From an uncultured Bacilli bacterium (GTDB taxonomy: Bacteria > Bacillota_I > Bacilli_A > RF39 > UBA660), in NCBI GenBank assembly GCA_944350405.1, contig CALVPC010000002.1, forward strand, positions 1 through 25,114: 25,114 nt of DNA. Reading direction: 5' to 3'. Position 1 is the stretch's first letter; every line of letters begins with the position of its first letter. The position numbers and the translations under genes are program-made. The notes under the pieces are model-generated. The model was given only the letters and a program-made list of their open reading frames with translations. It was not told the DNA's origin and did not search any database. Below, piece by piece: positions 15,668 to 23,359 of the stretch.

Positions 15668-17516
15668 GTTTTCCTCTTTTTAAATATATCATCAATATAG
15701 ATATATCACTTGGGTTTACTCCACTTATTCTCATTGCTTGTCCTATTGATGTTGGTTTTACTTTGTTTAATTTTTCTCTTGCTTCTAATGCTAAATTGTC
15801 TATTGCTTTGTAATCTATATTTTCATCTAATTTTATATTTTCATATTCTTTACTTTTTTCTGCTTCTAGGATTTGTTTTTTTATATATCCTTCATATTTT
15901 GCCATTATTTCTACTTCTTCTATTTCTTCTTTGGAATATTTATTTTCTAAGAAATAGTTTAATTTATCTATTTGTACATCTGGTCTTTTCAATAAATTAA
16001 ATAAAGATATTTTATCTGTTATTTCTGCTATATTATTATCTTTTAATATAGTATTAATTTTTTTTGTTGGAGTTATTTCTTTTTGTAATTCTTTTAATAG
16101 TTTGTTTATATTATCTTTTTTGGTTTTAAAATTTTTATAATCTTTATCTTTTACTAATCCTATTTCTTTTCCATATTCAGTAAGTCTTAAATCAGCATTA
16201 TCATTTCTTAATAACAATCTATATTCTGCTCGTGATGTTAATAATCTATATGGTTCTTTAGTTCCTTTAGTTACTAAGTCATCTATTAAAACACCTATAT
16301 AAGCTTCATCTCTTCTTAGTATTAATGGTTTTTTATTTTTTAATTTTTGATTTGCATTTATTCCGGCAATAAGTCCTTGACATGCGGCTTCTTCGTAACC
16401 GCTTGTTCCATTTATTTGTCCAGCGGTAAATAAATTTTCAACTAATTTTGTTTCTAAGGTTCTTTTTAGTTGAGTTGGATCTATAGCATCATATTCTATA
16501 GCATAAGCATATTTTAAAATTACTGCATTTTCTAGACCTGGGAGGCTTTTTACCATTTGGTCTTGAACATTTTTTGGCATACTTGAAGAGAATCCTTGAA
16601 TGTAAATTGTGTCATAATATTTACTTTCTGGTTCTAAAAATAATTGATGTTTTTCTTTGTCACTAAATCTTACTATTTTATCTTCTATGGATGGACAATA
16701 TCTTGGGCCTATTCCTTCGACAAATCCTCCATACATAGCAGATTTTGTTAAATTTTTATTTATAATTTCATGAGTTTTTTTTGTGGTATAAATTAAATAA
16801 CAATTTTCCTGATTTTTTGGGTCATATTGTACTTTATTATTAAATGAAAAAGTAAATGGTTCTTTACTTCCTGGCTCTATGGTTGTTTTTGTATAATCTA
16901 TTGAATCTTTTTGTATTCTTGGTGGAGTTCCAGTTTTTAATCTTTGAATAGTAAATCCTAAGTTTTTTAGATCTTGGCTTAGACTTTTTTGAGTGATTTC
17001 TCCGTGTGGTCCTTCTTCTTTACTAGTATTTCCTATTAATATTTTTGATTTTAAATATGTTCCTGTAGTTAATATTACTATTTTAGATTCTATTACTTCT
17101 TTTTTATTTGTTATTATTCCTTTTATTTTATTGTTTTCCACTACTAGATGTTCTACTAATGCTTCTTTTATATTTAAATTTTTTTGATTTTGTAGTGTTT
17201 CTATCATATTTTTTTGATATTCTACTTTATCTATTTGTGCTCTAAGTGCCCATACAGCTGGTCCTTTTCTTGTATTTAATTTTTTCATTTGGAGGATTGA
17301 TTTATCTGTATTTTTGGCCATTTCTCCCCCTAGAGCGTCTATTTCGCGTACTACTACTCCTTTAGCTGGTCCCCCAATTGATGGGTTACATGGGGTATCA
17401 GCAATGTTTTTAATATTACCAGTTATTAATAGTGTTTTATTATTTAATCTAGCTGATGCTAAGGCTGCTTCACATCCAGCGTGTCCTCCGCCCACTACTA
17501 TTATGTCATATTTCAT
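15660..17516 (-). CDS. mnmG: tRNA U34 modification enzyme MnmG (GidA)
   Basis: MnmG is the FAD-dependent partner of MnmE and installs the (carboxymethyl)aminomethyl group at C5 of wobble U34 in several tRNAs. It has 618 residues, normal for the long bacterial form. The FAD-binding dinucleotide motif [18 protein letters not shown] lies at residues 7-24. Conserved stretches include [26 protein letters not shown], the [20 protein letters not shown] block and the late [19 protein letters not shown]. The C-terminal helical domain ends with [21 protein letters not shown], the MnmE and tRNA contact region. It has its own promoter and is followed by rsmG. Unlike Bacillus, a small membrane-protein gene separates it from mnmE. 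Confidence 0.97.
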   Translation of the reverse strand: MKYDIIVVGGGHAGCEAALASARLNNKTLLITGNIKNIADTPCNPSIGGPAKGVVVREIDALGGEMAKNTDKSILQMKKLNTRKGPAVWALRAQIDKVEYQKNMIETLQNQKNLNIKEALVEHLVVENNKIKGIITNKKEVIESKIVILTTGTYLKSKILIGNTSKEEGPHGEITQKSLSQDLKNLGFTIQRLKTGTPPRIQKDSIDYTKTTIEPGSKEPFTFSFNNKVQYDPKNQENCYLIYTTKKTHEIINKNLTKSAMYGGFVEGIGPRYCPSIEDKIVRFSDKEKHQLFLEPESKYYDTIYIQGFSSSMPKNVQDQMVKSLPGLENAVILKYAYAIEYDAIDPTQLKRTLETKLVENLFTAGQINGTSGYEEAACQGLIAGINANQKLKNKKPLILRRDEAYIGVLIDDLVTKGTKEPYRLLTSRAEYRLLLRNDNADLRLTEYGKEIGLVKDKDYKNFKTKKDNINKLLKELQKEITPTKKINTILKDNNIAEITDKISLFNLLKRPDVQIDKLNYFLENKYSKEEIEEVEIMAKYEGYIKKQILEAEKSKEYENIKLDENIDYKAIDNLALEAREKLNKVKPTSIGQAMRISGVNPSDISILMIYLKRGKHE

Positions 17517-17546
17517 TTTATACCACCTTCTTGTTTCTGCGTTTGT

Positions 17547-17575
17547 ATCATATCATATTTTTTATAATTTAACAA
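17547..17575 (-). promoter_or_regulatory. Sigma-A promoter of mnmG-rsmG
   Basis: On the minus strand a -35 box TTGTTA (17570-17575) and a -10 box TATGAT (17547-17552) are 17 bp apart. The -35 region overlaps the T-tail of the preceding terminator, so this unit restarts transcription exactly where the upstream one ends. Confidence 0.75.
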
Positions 17576-17598
17576 GAAAAAAGAGCTTGATTGCTCTT
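17573..17598 (-). terminator. Intrinsic terminator between the zinc-ribbon gene and mnmG
   Basis: On the minus strand AAGAGC and GCTCTT pair around a six-base loop, followed by TTTTCTTG. The stem starts in the TAA stop codon of the zinc-ribbon gene. Confidence 0.75.
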
Positions 17599-18025
17599 AC
17601 CATAATGTGTTAGTTATAAATGCGATTAAAATGAATAGACATGCTACTAAGGTAATTCCAGATAATATTATTCCTGCAGTTGACATAGCATTTTTTTCTT
17701 TTTTTATACTCATTAATCCTAATACTAATGAAATAATGCTTGGTGTTAGTGAAAATAATGTATATCCTATATAATAGAACATGACGTATATAATTGTTTC
17801 ATTATAATAATATTCTACTTTTATTGTTTCAATAGCTTGTTCATATCCTAATATCATAATAAATGTCCATAATATAGATATTATTCCTAATACTAAACTT
17901 GCTATTGATAATCCTTTTTCAATATTTTTATTTTTCTTTTGTTGATTATTAACTAGTTTTCCACAATTTAAGCAAATATCTGCTCCTTCTTTTAGTTCTT
18001 TGCCACAGTTTGAACAATATTTCAT
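17597..18025 (-). CDS. Zinc-ribbon membrane protein (DUF4190-like), function unknown
   Basis: This is a 142-residue protein of unknown function. The N-terminus is a zinc-ribbon with two CxxC pairs (Cys4, Cys7, Cys18, Cys21; MKYCSNCGKEL and ICLNCGK). A short Asn/Lys linker follows, then a membrane domain of about three hydrophobic helices (roughly 38-60, 80-103 and 113-138). The pattern GLSIASLVLGIISILW and its partial repeat SLVLGLMSIKKEKNAMSTAGIILSGI resemble the DUF4190 fold. Such proteins are common and poorly understood in Firmicutes. It lies 34 bp after mnmE and ahead of a terminator, so it is probably co-transcribed with mnmE. An AGGAGGT Shine-Dalgarno supports the ATG. It interrupts the mnmE-mnmG pair found side by side in many genomes. 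Confidence 0.75.
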   Translation of the reverse strand: MKYCSNCGKELKEGADICLNCGKLVNNQQKKNKNIEKGLSIASLVLGIISILWTFIMILGYEQAIETIKVEYYYNETIIYVMFYYIGYTLFSLTPSIISLVLGLMSIKKEKNAMSTAGIILSGITLVACLFILIAFITNTLW

Positions 18026-18059
18026 AATAATACCTCCTACTATTTTATTTTATCATATT

Positions 18060-19403
18060 TTATTTTCCTACACAAAAATCTTTGAATAAGTTATCTAATA
18101 GTTCTTCTGTATATGTTTCTCCAATTACTTCTCCTAATGTTTGCCAAATATTTTTTAAATCTATTTCTAACATATCTATTGGTATGTTATTTTCTAAGCC
18201 TTCTTTTATGTCTTTTATACTATTTTTGGTATTTTCTATTTTTTTTACTTGATTAATATTTGATATGTAATAGAAGTCATCTGTTTCTATTTGATCTAAG
18301 TTAAATAGTTCTTTTATTTTTTCTATTAATTTGCTTAATCCTTCATCATCTATTGTATTTGTGTATACTGTATTTGGTAAATTTATTTCTAGTTTTTTGT
18401 CTAAATCACTTTTGTTTACTACTATTATTCTTAATTTGTTTTTAGAAAGTTCTAATAATTTTTCATCTTCTTTTGTTAATTTTTCGTTATTATTTAAAAC
18501 TAATAAAATTAAGTCTGATTTTTCTATTATTTCTTTTGATTTTTCTACTCCTATTTTTTCAACTATGTCTTCTGTTTCCCTTATTCCTGCTGTGTCTATT
18601 AGATTTAATGTTATTCCATCTATGTTTAATCCTGCTTCTACTATGTCTCTTGTTGTTCCTGGAATATCAGTTACTATTGCTTTATCTTCTTCTATTAATT
18701 TGTTTAAAATACTGCTTTTTCCTACATTAGGACGTCCTATTATAGCAACGTTTATACCATTTGTTAAAAGTTTACTTACTTTTGAGTTTTCTATTAATTT
18801 ATCTAAACTTTGTTCTATGGTTATTAATTCTTTTTTTAATTTTTCTATTGTTAATACTTCAATATCATGATATTCTGGATAATCTATATTTACTTCAATA
18901 TTTGTTAAGATTTTTAATATTTTTTCTCTTAATTTTTTTATTTGATTAGTTGTTGATCCTTTTAAATTATTTATAGCTATTTTTCTTGATTTTTCATTTT
19001 TTACATTTATTAGATTCATTACTGCTTCGGATTCAATTAAATCTATTCTTCCATTTAAAAATGCTCTTTTTGTAAACTCGCCTGGTTCTGCTAATCTTAT
19101 ATTTTGTTCTAATAATAATTCTAAAGTTTTTTTTGTAGTTGCTATTCCTCCATGACAATTTATTTCTACAATGTTTTCTTTTGTAAAAGTTTTTGGGGCT
19201 TTCATTATTGTTATTAATACTTCATCTATTATTTCATTATTATTTTTTATATATCCATAAGAAATTGTATGACTTTCTTTTTTGGTTAAGTCTATATTAG
19301 TAATTTTATTTACTTCTTTTATAGCGTCTTTTCCACTTACTCTTATTATGGAGATGGCTCCGACTCCTAAGGTTGTAGAGATTGCTGCGATTGTGTCATT
19401 CAT
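18060..19403 (-). CDS. mnmE: tRNA U34 modification GTPase MnmE (TrmE)
   Basis: MnmE is a dimeric, potassium-activated GTPase that works with MnmG on tRNA wobble uridine 34. It has 447 residues. The N-terminal folate-binding domain (about 1-118) starts NDTIAAISTTLGVGAISIIR and contains EINCHGGIATT and EPGEFTKRAFLNGRIDLIESEAV. The inserted GTPase domain has GRPNVGKS (223-230), GTTRD (249-253), DTAGIR (270-275) and NKSDL. The helical domain ends with the strictly conserved C-terminal CVGK; the cysteine (444) is the family's catalytic-site residue. The start is supported by AGGAGG. It has its own extended -10 promoter and is followed by the zinc-ribbon gene. Confidence 0.97.
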   Translation of the reverse strand: MNDTIAAISTTLGVGAISIIRVSGKDAIKEVNKITNIDLTKKESHTISYGYIKNNNEIIDEVLITIMKAPKTFTKENIVEINCHGGIATTKKTLELLLEQNIRLAEPGEFTKRAFLNGRIDLIESEAVMNLINVKNEKSRKIAINNLKGSTTNQIKKLREKILKILTNIEVNIDYPEYHDIEVLTIEKLKKELITIEQSLDKLIENSKVSKLLTNGINVAIIGRPNVGKSSILNKLIEEDKAIVTDIPGTTRDIVEAGLNIDGITLNLIDTAGIRETEDIVEKIGVEKSKEIIEKSDLILLVLNNNEKLTKEDEKLLELSKNKLRIIVVNKSDLDKKLEINLPNTVYTNTIDDEGLSKLIEKIKELFNLDQIETDDFYYISNINQVKKIENTKNSIKDIKEGLENNIPIDMLEIDLKNIWQTLGEVIGETYTEELLDNLFKDFCVGK

Positions 19404-19426
19404 TGATATTCCTCCTTTTGGTATGT

Positions 19427-19436
19427 ATTATAACAT
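19427..19436 (-). promoter_or_regulatory. Extended -10 promoter of mnmE
   Basis: On the minus strand TATAAT (19427-19432) is preceded by TG at one base distance, the extended -10 form. No good -35 box is seen at 16-18 bp. It lies between the jag terminator and the mnmE Shine-Dalgarno. Confidence 0.6.
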
Positions 19437-19461
19437 ATTTTTATTATTTTGATTTGTTATA

Positions 19462-19493
19462 TTAAAAAAGTTCATTAATTATTTTAATGAACT
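19462..19493 (-). terminator. Intrinsic terminator after jag
   Basis: On the minus strand AGTTCATTAA and TTAATGAACT form a perfect ten-pair stem with a five-base loop, followed by six T. The first arm encodes the last residues of Jag and the stop codon TAA lies in the loop. It closes the rpmH-rnpA-yidC-jag unit. Confidence 0.85.
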
Positions 19494-20099
19494 ATCTTCT
19501 TTTGGTTTAATAACAACATGTCTGTTTGGTTCTTCTCCTTCAGATTCTGTTATTACATCTTTTGAATTATTTAAAATATTATGAACTATTCTTCTTTCAT
19601 AAGAATTCATTGGTTCTAAATGAGCTTCTACTTTAGTTTTCGCTACTTCTTTTGCTGTATATTTTGCTGTTTTTTCTAGTCTTGTTTTTTTATGTTCTTT
19701 ATAATCATTAACATCTATTATAAATTTATAATAAGTATTTAAATTACTATTTATCATTTGAGATGTTAAGATTTGTAATGCATCTATTGTTCTACCATTT
19801 TTTCCTATTAATATTGATATATCTGGTGCTATTATATTGAAGTATGGTACTTGTTCTCTTATTTTAACTTCAATTTGTACATCTATTCCCATATCTTTTA
19901 TTATTTTTAGTAGATACTTTTTTATTTCGTTGTTTAATTCATATTTTGTTATTGCTACTATTTCTACTTTTTTACTAAATAATGATTTTTTAGCATCTTT
20001 TTCTATTATTACTAATTCATCTTCTTTTGCATTTAAAGTTTCTTCGGCAAGTAAGATTGCTTCTTCTTTGGTTTTTCCTTGAAATATTTGCTTATTCAT
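19479..20099 (-). CDS. jag: RNA-binding protein KhpB (Jag, SpoIIIJ-associated)
   Basis: KhpB (Jag) is an RNA-binding protein that pairs with KhpA and affects cell elongation and division in Gram-positives. The Jag-N domain (about residues 1-50, QIFQGKTKEEAILLAEETL) is followed by a KH domain with IAPDISILIGKNGRTIDALQIL and an R3H domain with EPMNSYERRIVHNIL. I set the start at the ATG at 20097-20099, giving 206 residues. It lies 7 bases after an AAGGAG in the last codons of yidC. An in-frame ATG eight codons further upstream would add MYLEGEKL, which is just the yidC end read in another frame. It follows yidC, as in most Firmicutes. Confidence 0.93.
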   Translation of the reverse strand: MNKQIFQGKTKEEAILLAEETLNAKEDELVIIEKDAKKSLFSKKVEIVAITKYELNNEIKKYLLKIIKDMGIDVQIEVKIREQVPYFNIIAPDISILIGKNGRTIDALQILTSQMINSNLNTYYKFIIDVNDYKEHKKTRLEKTAKYTAKEVAKTKVEAHLEPMNSYERRIVHNILNNSKDVITESEGEEPNRHVVIKPKEDSSLK

Positions 20100-21021
20100 T
20101 AGTTTTTCTCCTTCCAAGTACAAAATTTTGAATTATTGTAAATAACGATGATGTTATCCAATAAAATGCTATTGCAGTTGGTAAGGTAAATGACATAAAT
20201 CCAATAAATATTGTCATTCCTGTTGTCATTATTTTTTGTTGTTTTGCCATTTGTTCGTTTGTTGCCATGGATGGATTATATTTGTATGAAAAATAAGTTA
20301 CTGCAATTAATATTATACATACTATTATATAATACCATGCACCATTTACTATTCCTGTTATTGGGGTTGTTCCCATGTTTAGTCCAAGAAATTGTTCTTC
20401 AAAAATTGCTGGTACTCTATTAATTGCTTCCCAAAAGGCAAGTAAGATTGGCAATTGAATAAATGCAAATAGGCATCCTGATAATGGTTTTATATCATAT
20501 TTTTTGTAAACCATCATCATTTCTTGACCTTTTTTAGTCATTGATTCGCTATCAGTTTTATTTTCATATTTTTTTTCTATTCTAGCTATTTCTGGGCTAG
20601 CTTTTTTCATATTTTCTGATTGTAATATAGTTTTTCTAGTCATTGGATATAGGATTGTTCTTAAAATTAAAGTTATTATTACTATTGATATTGCAGTAGA
20701 TCCAACTAATTCTCCAATTTTAACTATTATAAATCCTAAAGGTCTTACAAAGATTGTATTCCATAGTCCTTCATAATTTCCAGTTATTTTCATTTCACTA
20801 CATTCTGGTAAGTCTTCTATATTTACATCATTTTCTTCATATATTTTTTTGGTTTCTTCATCTGTTGGTTTACAAAGAATGTTTTCTGTTATTGTTTGTC
20901 CTGTTGTTTCGTTTTTTACTGCTTTTCCATCTTTATCTTGAAGTGGTTGTGTACATCCTGTTAATGTTATTATTAATAGAAAAACTATCAGTATTTTACT
21001 TATTTTCTTGATCTTTTTCAT
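20092..21021 (-). CDS. yidC: Membrane protein insertase YidC (SpoIIIJ type)
   Basis: YidC inserts and folds membrane proteins, alone or with SecYEG. The 309-residue protein starts with a lipoprotein signal peptide, ILIVFLLIITLTGC, with the lipobox cysteine near residue 23, typical for Gram-positive YidC. A short extracellular part follows, then five hydrophobic segments. The first contains TLILRTILYPM, with the arginine of the hydrophilic groove. Other conserved stretches are IQLPILLAFWEAI and the last helix LPTAIAFYWITSSLFTIIQN. It overlaps the rnpA 3' end by 26 bp, with an AAGGAG Shine-Dalgarno before the ATG. Confidence 0.95.
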   Translation of the reverse strand: MKKIKKISKILIVFLLIITLTGCTQPLQDKDGKAVKNETTGQTITENILCKPTDEETKKIYEENDVNIEDLPECSEMKITGNYEGLWNTIFVRPLGFIIVKIGELVGSTAISIVIITLILRTILYPMTRKTILQSENMKKASPEIARIEKKYENKTDSESMTKKGQEMMMVYKKYDIKPLSGCLFAFIQLPILLAFWEAINRVPAIFEEQFLGLNMGTTPITGIVNGAWYYIIVCIILIAVTYFSYKYNPSMATNEQMAKQQKIMTTGMTIFIGFMSFTLPTAIAFYWITSSLFTIIQNFVLGRRKTNE

Positions 21022-21355
21022 ATTTTTCTCCTTTTATTTTAAGAAAAAGATTTACTAATTCTTTTTCTAATTCATAATATTTTAAATTTAAAGTTGTTTT
21101 TTTGGCTATTATTACGTATGTTGTGTTATTTTTAAAAATATACTGATTATTATCTATAATAGATTTTATTCTTCTTTTTAGTTTATTACGTATTACTGCT
21201 TTACCAATATTTTTGGTAAATGTTATACCAAATTTTGTAATATTTTCATTATTTTGTTCAACATTTATAATAAAATAATTACTATTTATTCCTTTTCTTT
21301 TTTTTATTATTCTATTATAGTCTTTTGATTTTTTCAGTATATTTTGTTTTTTCAA
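20996..21355 (-). CDS. rnpA: Ribonuclease P protein component
   Basis: RnpA binds the RNase P RNA and helps mature the 5' ends of tRNAs. The 119-residue protein is highly basic. It starts KKQNILKKSKDYNRII and has the family signature GKAVIRNKLKRRIKSI (the RNR box) after FGITFTKNI. The start codon is TTG (21353-21355), chosen because a GGAGG Shine-Dalgarno lies 9 bases upstream and the protein starts where the family does. It lies between rpmH and yidC as in nearly all bacteria. A hairpin with a T-tract separates it from rpmH and probably lowers its expression. Confidence 0.95.
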   Translation of the reverse strand: MKKQNILKKSKDYNRIIKKRKGINSNYFIINVEQNNENITKFGITFTKNIGKAVIRNKLKRRIKSIIDNNQYIFKNNTTYVIIAKKTTLNLKYYELEKELVNLFLKIKGEKYEKDQENK

Positions 21356-21374
21356 TTTTGTTTACCTCCATAAT

Positions 21375-21397
21375 CAAAAATCCACCTTTTAGTGGAT
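21375..21397 (-). terminator. Attenuator hairpin between rpmH and rnpA
   Basis: On the minus strand ATCCAC and GTGGAT pair around a six-base loop, followed by five T. It begins one base after the rpmH stop codon and ends just before the rnpA Shine-Dalgarno. A partial terminator here would give more L34 than RNase P protein, which fits the cell's needs (inference). Confidence 0.6.
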
Positions 21398-21398
21398 A

Positions 21399-21524
21399 TT
21401 ATTTTGATAAATTTTTTCTTCCTTTTCTTCTTCTAGCAGCTGCGATTCCTGATTCCATACGAGAAAAAAATCCATGCTTTTTTTTCATTTTTCTATTATT
21501 AGGTTGAAAAGTCATTTTACTCAC
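21399..21524 (-). CDS. rpmH: Ribosomal protein bL34
   Basis: bL34 is a tiny basic large-subunit protein. This gene encodes 41 residues: a start [18 protein letters not shown], then [20 protein letters not shown] and the end [16 protein letters not shown] and RRRKGRK are diagnostic. It is a little shorter than the usual 44; the missing residues lie around GIAAARRRK, where most homologues read KNGRKVLARRR. I chose the GTG at 21522-21524 because GGAGG lies 8 bases upstream; the ATG three codons later would be 17 bases away. It is the first gene of the rpmH-rnpA-yidC-jag unit, transcribed away from the origin. Confidence 0.95.
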   Translation of the reverse strand: MSKMTFQPNNRKMKKKHGFFSRMESGIAAARRRKGRKNLSK

Positions 21525-21553
21525 GTCTTGCACCTCCAAACTCAATCGCTATT

Positions 21554-21583
21554 ATTATATATTTAATTTTATGTTATTGTCAA
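21554..21583 (-). promoter_or_regulatory. Sigma-A promoter of rpmH-rnpA-yidC-jag
   Basis: On the minus strand a consensus -35 box TTGACA (21578-21583) and a consensus -10 box TATAAT (21554-21559) are separated by 18 bp. It is the only perfect pair of hexamers I found, as expected for a ribosomal protein gene. Confidence 0.85.
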
Positions 21584-21660
21584 TATTTTTTATGTTTTTA
21601 ACTATTTTAACGTTTATTAACTTTTTATATTTTAACAATTGTTAAGAAGTTAATAAAAAA

Positions 21661-21680
21661 TTTGTTGAAATTTGTTGAAA
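21661..21680 (+). repeat. Tandem decamer TTTGTTGAAA x2 in the origin region
   Basis: Two perfect, directly adjacent copies of TTTGTTGAAA lie upstream of dnaA. Each contains TGTTGAAA, a partial match to the DnaA box TGTGGATAA. The first copy supplies the -35 box of the proposed dnaA promoter. Confidence 0.7.
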
Positions 21681-21693
21681 ACTATTTTATAGT
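21665..21693 (+). promoter_or_regulatory. Candidate dnaA promoter
   Basis: A -35 box TTGAAA (21665-21670) and a -10 box TATAGT (21688-21693) are 17 bp apart on the plus strand. The promoter lies within the DnaA-box-like cluster, so DnaA could repress its own gene here. The leader would be about 130 nt. Confidence 0.5.
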
Positions 21694-21832
21694 ATATAGA
21701 CAAAGGAAATTATATGTTAATAAGTTTGTTAAAAAATAGGTTAATAACTTTTTTAGTGTTTCCAAATTTTTTAATTTGTATTACAATTATTTTAGGTTGT
21801 TAAAACTTTATTTTTAATGGGGAGATGGTATT

Positions 21833-23206
21833 ATGAATGATAAATTTTTATGGCAAAAAGTTTTAAATAATATTAGTACTATCGTTAACCCTTTATCTTA
21901 TAGAACTTGGTTTGAAAATATTGATTTTATTGATATAAAAGATAATTCAGTTAGACTTGTTGTTCCGGTTATTTTATATAAAAATCATTTGGAACAAAAT
22001 TATAAAGATATTATTTTAGATAGCTTTAATAATTTTTTAACAAAACCTGTTAATAACATTATTTATATTCTTAAAGAAAATCTTGATGATGTTTTAAATT
22101 TAGAAAGTCGGGAAGAACAGTTAACAAATAATGTTCATGAAGATTATGATATTATTCATCATAATTCTAATCTTAATAAAAATTATACTTTTGAAAGTTT
22201 TGTAGTAGGGGAGTCTAATAAATTTGCTCAGGCTGCTGCTCTTGCTGTTGCAGAGAATCCTGGTACTATGTATAATCCTTTATTTATATATGGTAATAGT
22301 GGTTTAGGTAAAACTCATTTGATGCATGCAATAGGAAACTATATTGAAAATAAGCATAAGAAGAAAGTTTTATATGTTACTAGTGATGATTTTATGAATG
22401 ATTTTACTGGTCTTGCTAGAAAAAATAATAATGTTAATAATCTTGATTATGTTGAGTTTTTTAAAAATAAATATAGAAATGTTGATGTTTTAATTATTGA
22501 TGATATACAATTTTTAGGTGGAGCAGAGAAGACACAACAAGAATTTTTTCATACTTTTAACAATTTATACAATGATAGTAAACAAATTATTGTTTCTTCG
22601 GATAGGTCTCCAGAGGATTTAAAGGTTTTGGAAGATAGGCTTAGAACTCGTTTTGCTTGGGGTCTTCAAGTTGATATAAGTCCTCCGGACTATGATTTAA
22701 AGGTGGCAATTATAAAAAAGAAATTACAAAGAGAGGATATTGTTATTAGTGATGAGGTTATTTCCTATATAGCATCAAATATTGGTAACGATGTTAGGCA
22801 ACTTGAAGGTTCTATTACTAGACTTGTTGCTTATTCTGCTATTATGTGTGTTACTGATATAACTACTAATTTTGCTATGGAGGCTTTAAAGGATTTTACT
22901 AAAAAGGATACTGTTACTGATCAAAATAATATTAGACGTATTCAAAAAACTGTGGCTAATTTTTATAAAATATCCTTTGAAGATATGAAATCTAAGAAAA
23001 GAACACCTAATCTTGCTATTCCTAGACAAGTTGCTATGTATTTGTGTAGAAAACTTACTGATGAATCTTTTGAAAGAATAGGTATTGAATTTTCTGGAAA
23101 GAATCATGCTACCGTTATTCATGCTTGTAATAAAATAGAAAGAGAAATGAAAATTAATAAGGATTTGAATGATGCTATTAACAATATTGAAAAACAATTA
23201 ACATGA
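21833..23206 (+). CDS. dnaA: Chromosomal replication initiator DnaA
   Basis: DnaA binds the origin as ATP-DnaA, melts it and helps load the helicase. The 457-residue protein has domain I (about 1-80, LWQKVLNNI and SYRTWFENI), a short domain II, and an AAA+ domain III. Domain III carries Walker A GNSGLGKT (154-161), Walker B LIIDDIQFL (about 220-228), the sensor region VLEDRLRTRFAWGL and NIGNDVRQLEGSI. Domain IV carries the DNA-binding signature GKNHATVIHACNKIE (about 422-436). The signature Asp is Asn here and CNKI stands where HEKI is common; such changes may go with the AT-rich boxes around the gene (inference). A GGGGAGA Shine-Dalgarno precedes the ATG. The stop codon is TGA. Confidence 0.98.
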   Translation: MNDKFLWQKVLNNISTIVNPLSYRTWFENIDFIDIKDNSVRLVVPVILYKNHLEQNYKDIILDSFNNFLTKPVNNIIYILKENLDDVLNLESREEQLTNNVHEDYDIIHHNSNLNKNYTFESFVVGESNKFAQAAALAVAENPGTMYNPLFIYGNSGLGKTHLMHAIGNYIENKHKKKVLYVTSDDFMNDFTGLARKNNNVNNLDYVEFFKNKYRNVDVLIIDDIQFLGGAEKTQQEFFHTFNNLYNDSKQIIVSSDRSPEDLKVLEDRLRTRFAWGLQVDISPPDYDLKVAIIKKKLQREDIVISDEVISYIASNIGNDVRQLEGSITRLVAYSAIMCVTDITTNFAMEALKDFTKKDTVTDQNNIRRIQKTVANFYKISFEDMKSKKRTPNLAIPRQVAMYLCRKLTDESFERIGIEFSGKNHATVIHACNKIEREMKINKDLNDAINNIEKQLT

Positions 23207-23359
23207 TATTGTTTAATTTGTTAATAGATATTAACAATAAATTTTATTATTATTTGTTGATATTAAAGAGTAAAATATGTTATTAACAATATTAACAGTA
23301 ATAATATAAATAATAAAAAATTATAAATAAAAAAATAAAAAAGAAAGAAGGTAATTTTT
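23207..23359. other. Origin region, downstream half (dnaA-dnaN intergenic)
   Basis: This is a 153-bp AT-rich spacer with further DnaA-box-like nonamers. A perfect inverted repeat TGTTAATA-GA-TATTAACA lies at 23219-23236, and a tandem pair TTATTAACA (23280-23288) plus ATATTAACA (23289-23297) lies further right. Directly after the pair comes a stretch of pure A/T. Boxes upstream and downstream of dnaA, with an unwinding element on the dnaN side, is the bipartite plan known from Bacillus subtilis. Confidence 0.65.
23299..23342 (+). other. Candidate DNA unwinding element
   Basis: This run of 44 bases contains no G or C, mostly A on the plus strand with repeated TAA and AAA triplets. It begins one base after the tandem DnaA-box-like pair and ends just before the dnaN Shine-Dalgarno. 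Position and composition fit the melting site of a bipartite origin. Confidence 0.55.

Larger units (their letters stand above)
21525..21832. other. Origin region, upstream half (rpmH-dnaA intergenic)
   Basis: This is 308 bp of very AT-rich DNA between divergent rpmH and dnaA, with no coding potential seen. It holds many copies of a nonamer related to the DnaA box. Examples are TTATTAACT at 21614-21622, TGTTAAGAA at 21640-21648, AGTTAATAA at 21648-21656, TGTTAATAA at 21715-21723, TGTTAAAAA at 21727-21735 and GGTTAATAA at 21739-21747. A tandem decamer TTTGTTGAAA lies at 21661-21680 and a perfect 14-bp palindrome TTAACAATTGTTAA at 21632-21645. No classical TTATCCACA is present. The strand switch of all genes here and its place beside dnaA support an origin role. 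Confidence 0.7.

Noticed and set aside
18331..18870. Long plus-strand frame (179 codons) antisense to mnmE.
   Set aside because: It is a mirror of the mnmE codons, rich in Ser/Phe/Leu with no family resemblance and no Shine-Dalgarno; mnmE is certain on the other strand.
23280..23310. dnaN promoter TTAACA-16-TATAAA.
   Set aside because: The hexamers fall inside repeated TATTAACA boxes and an all-A/T run where matches are expected by chance; dnaN may be transcribed from the dnaA promoter.
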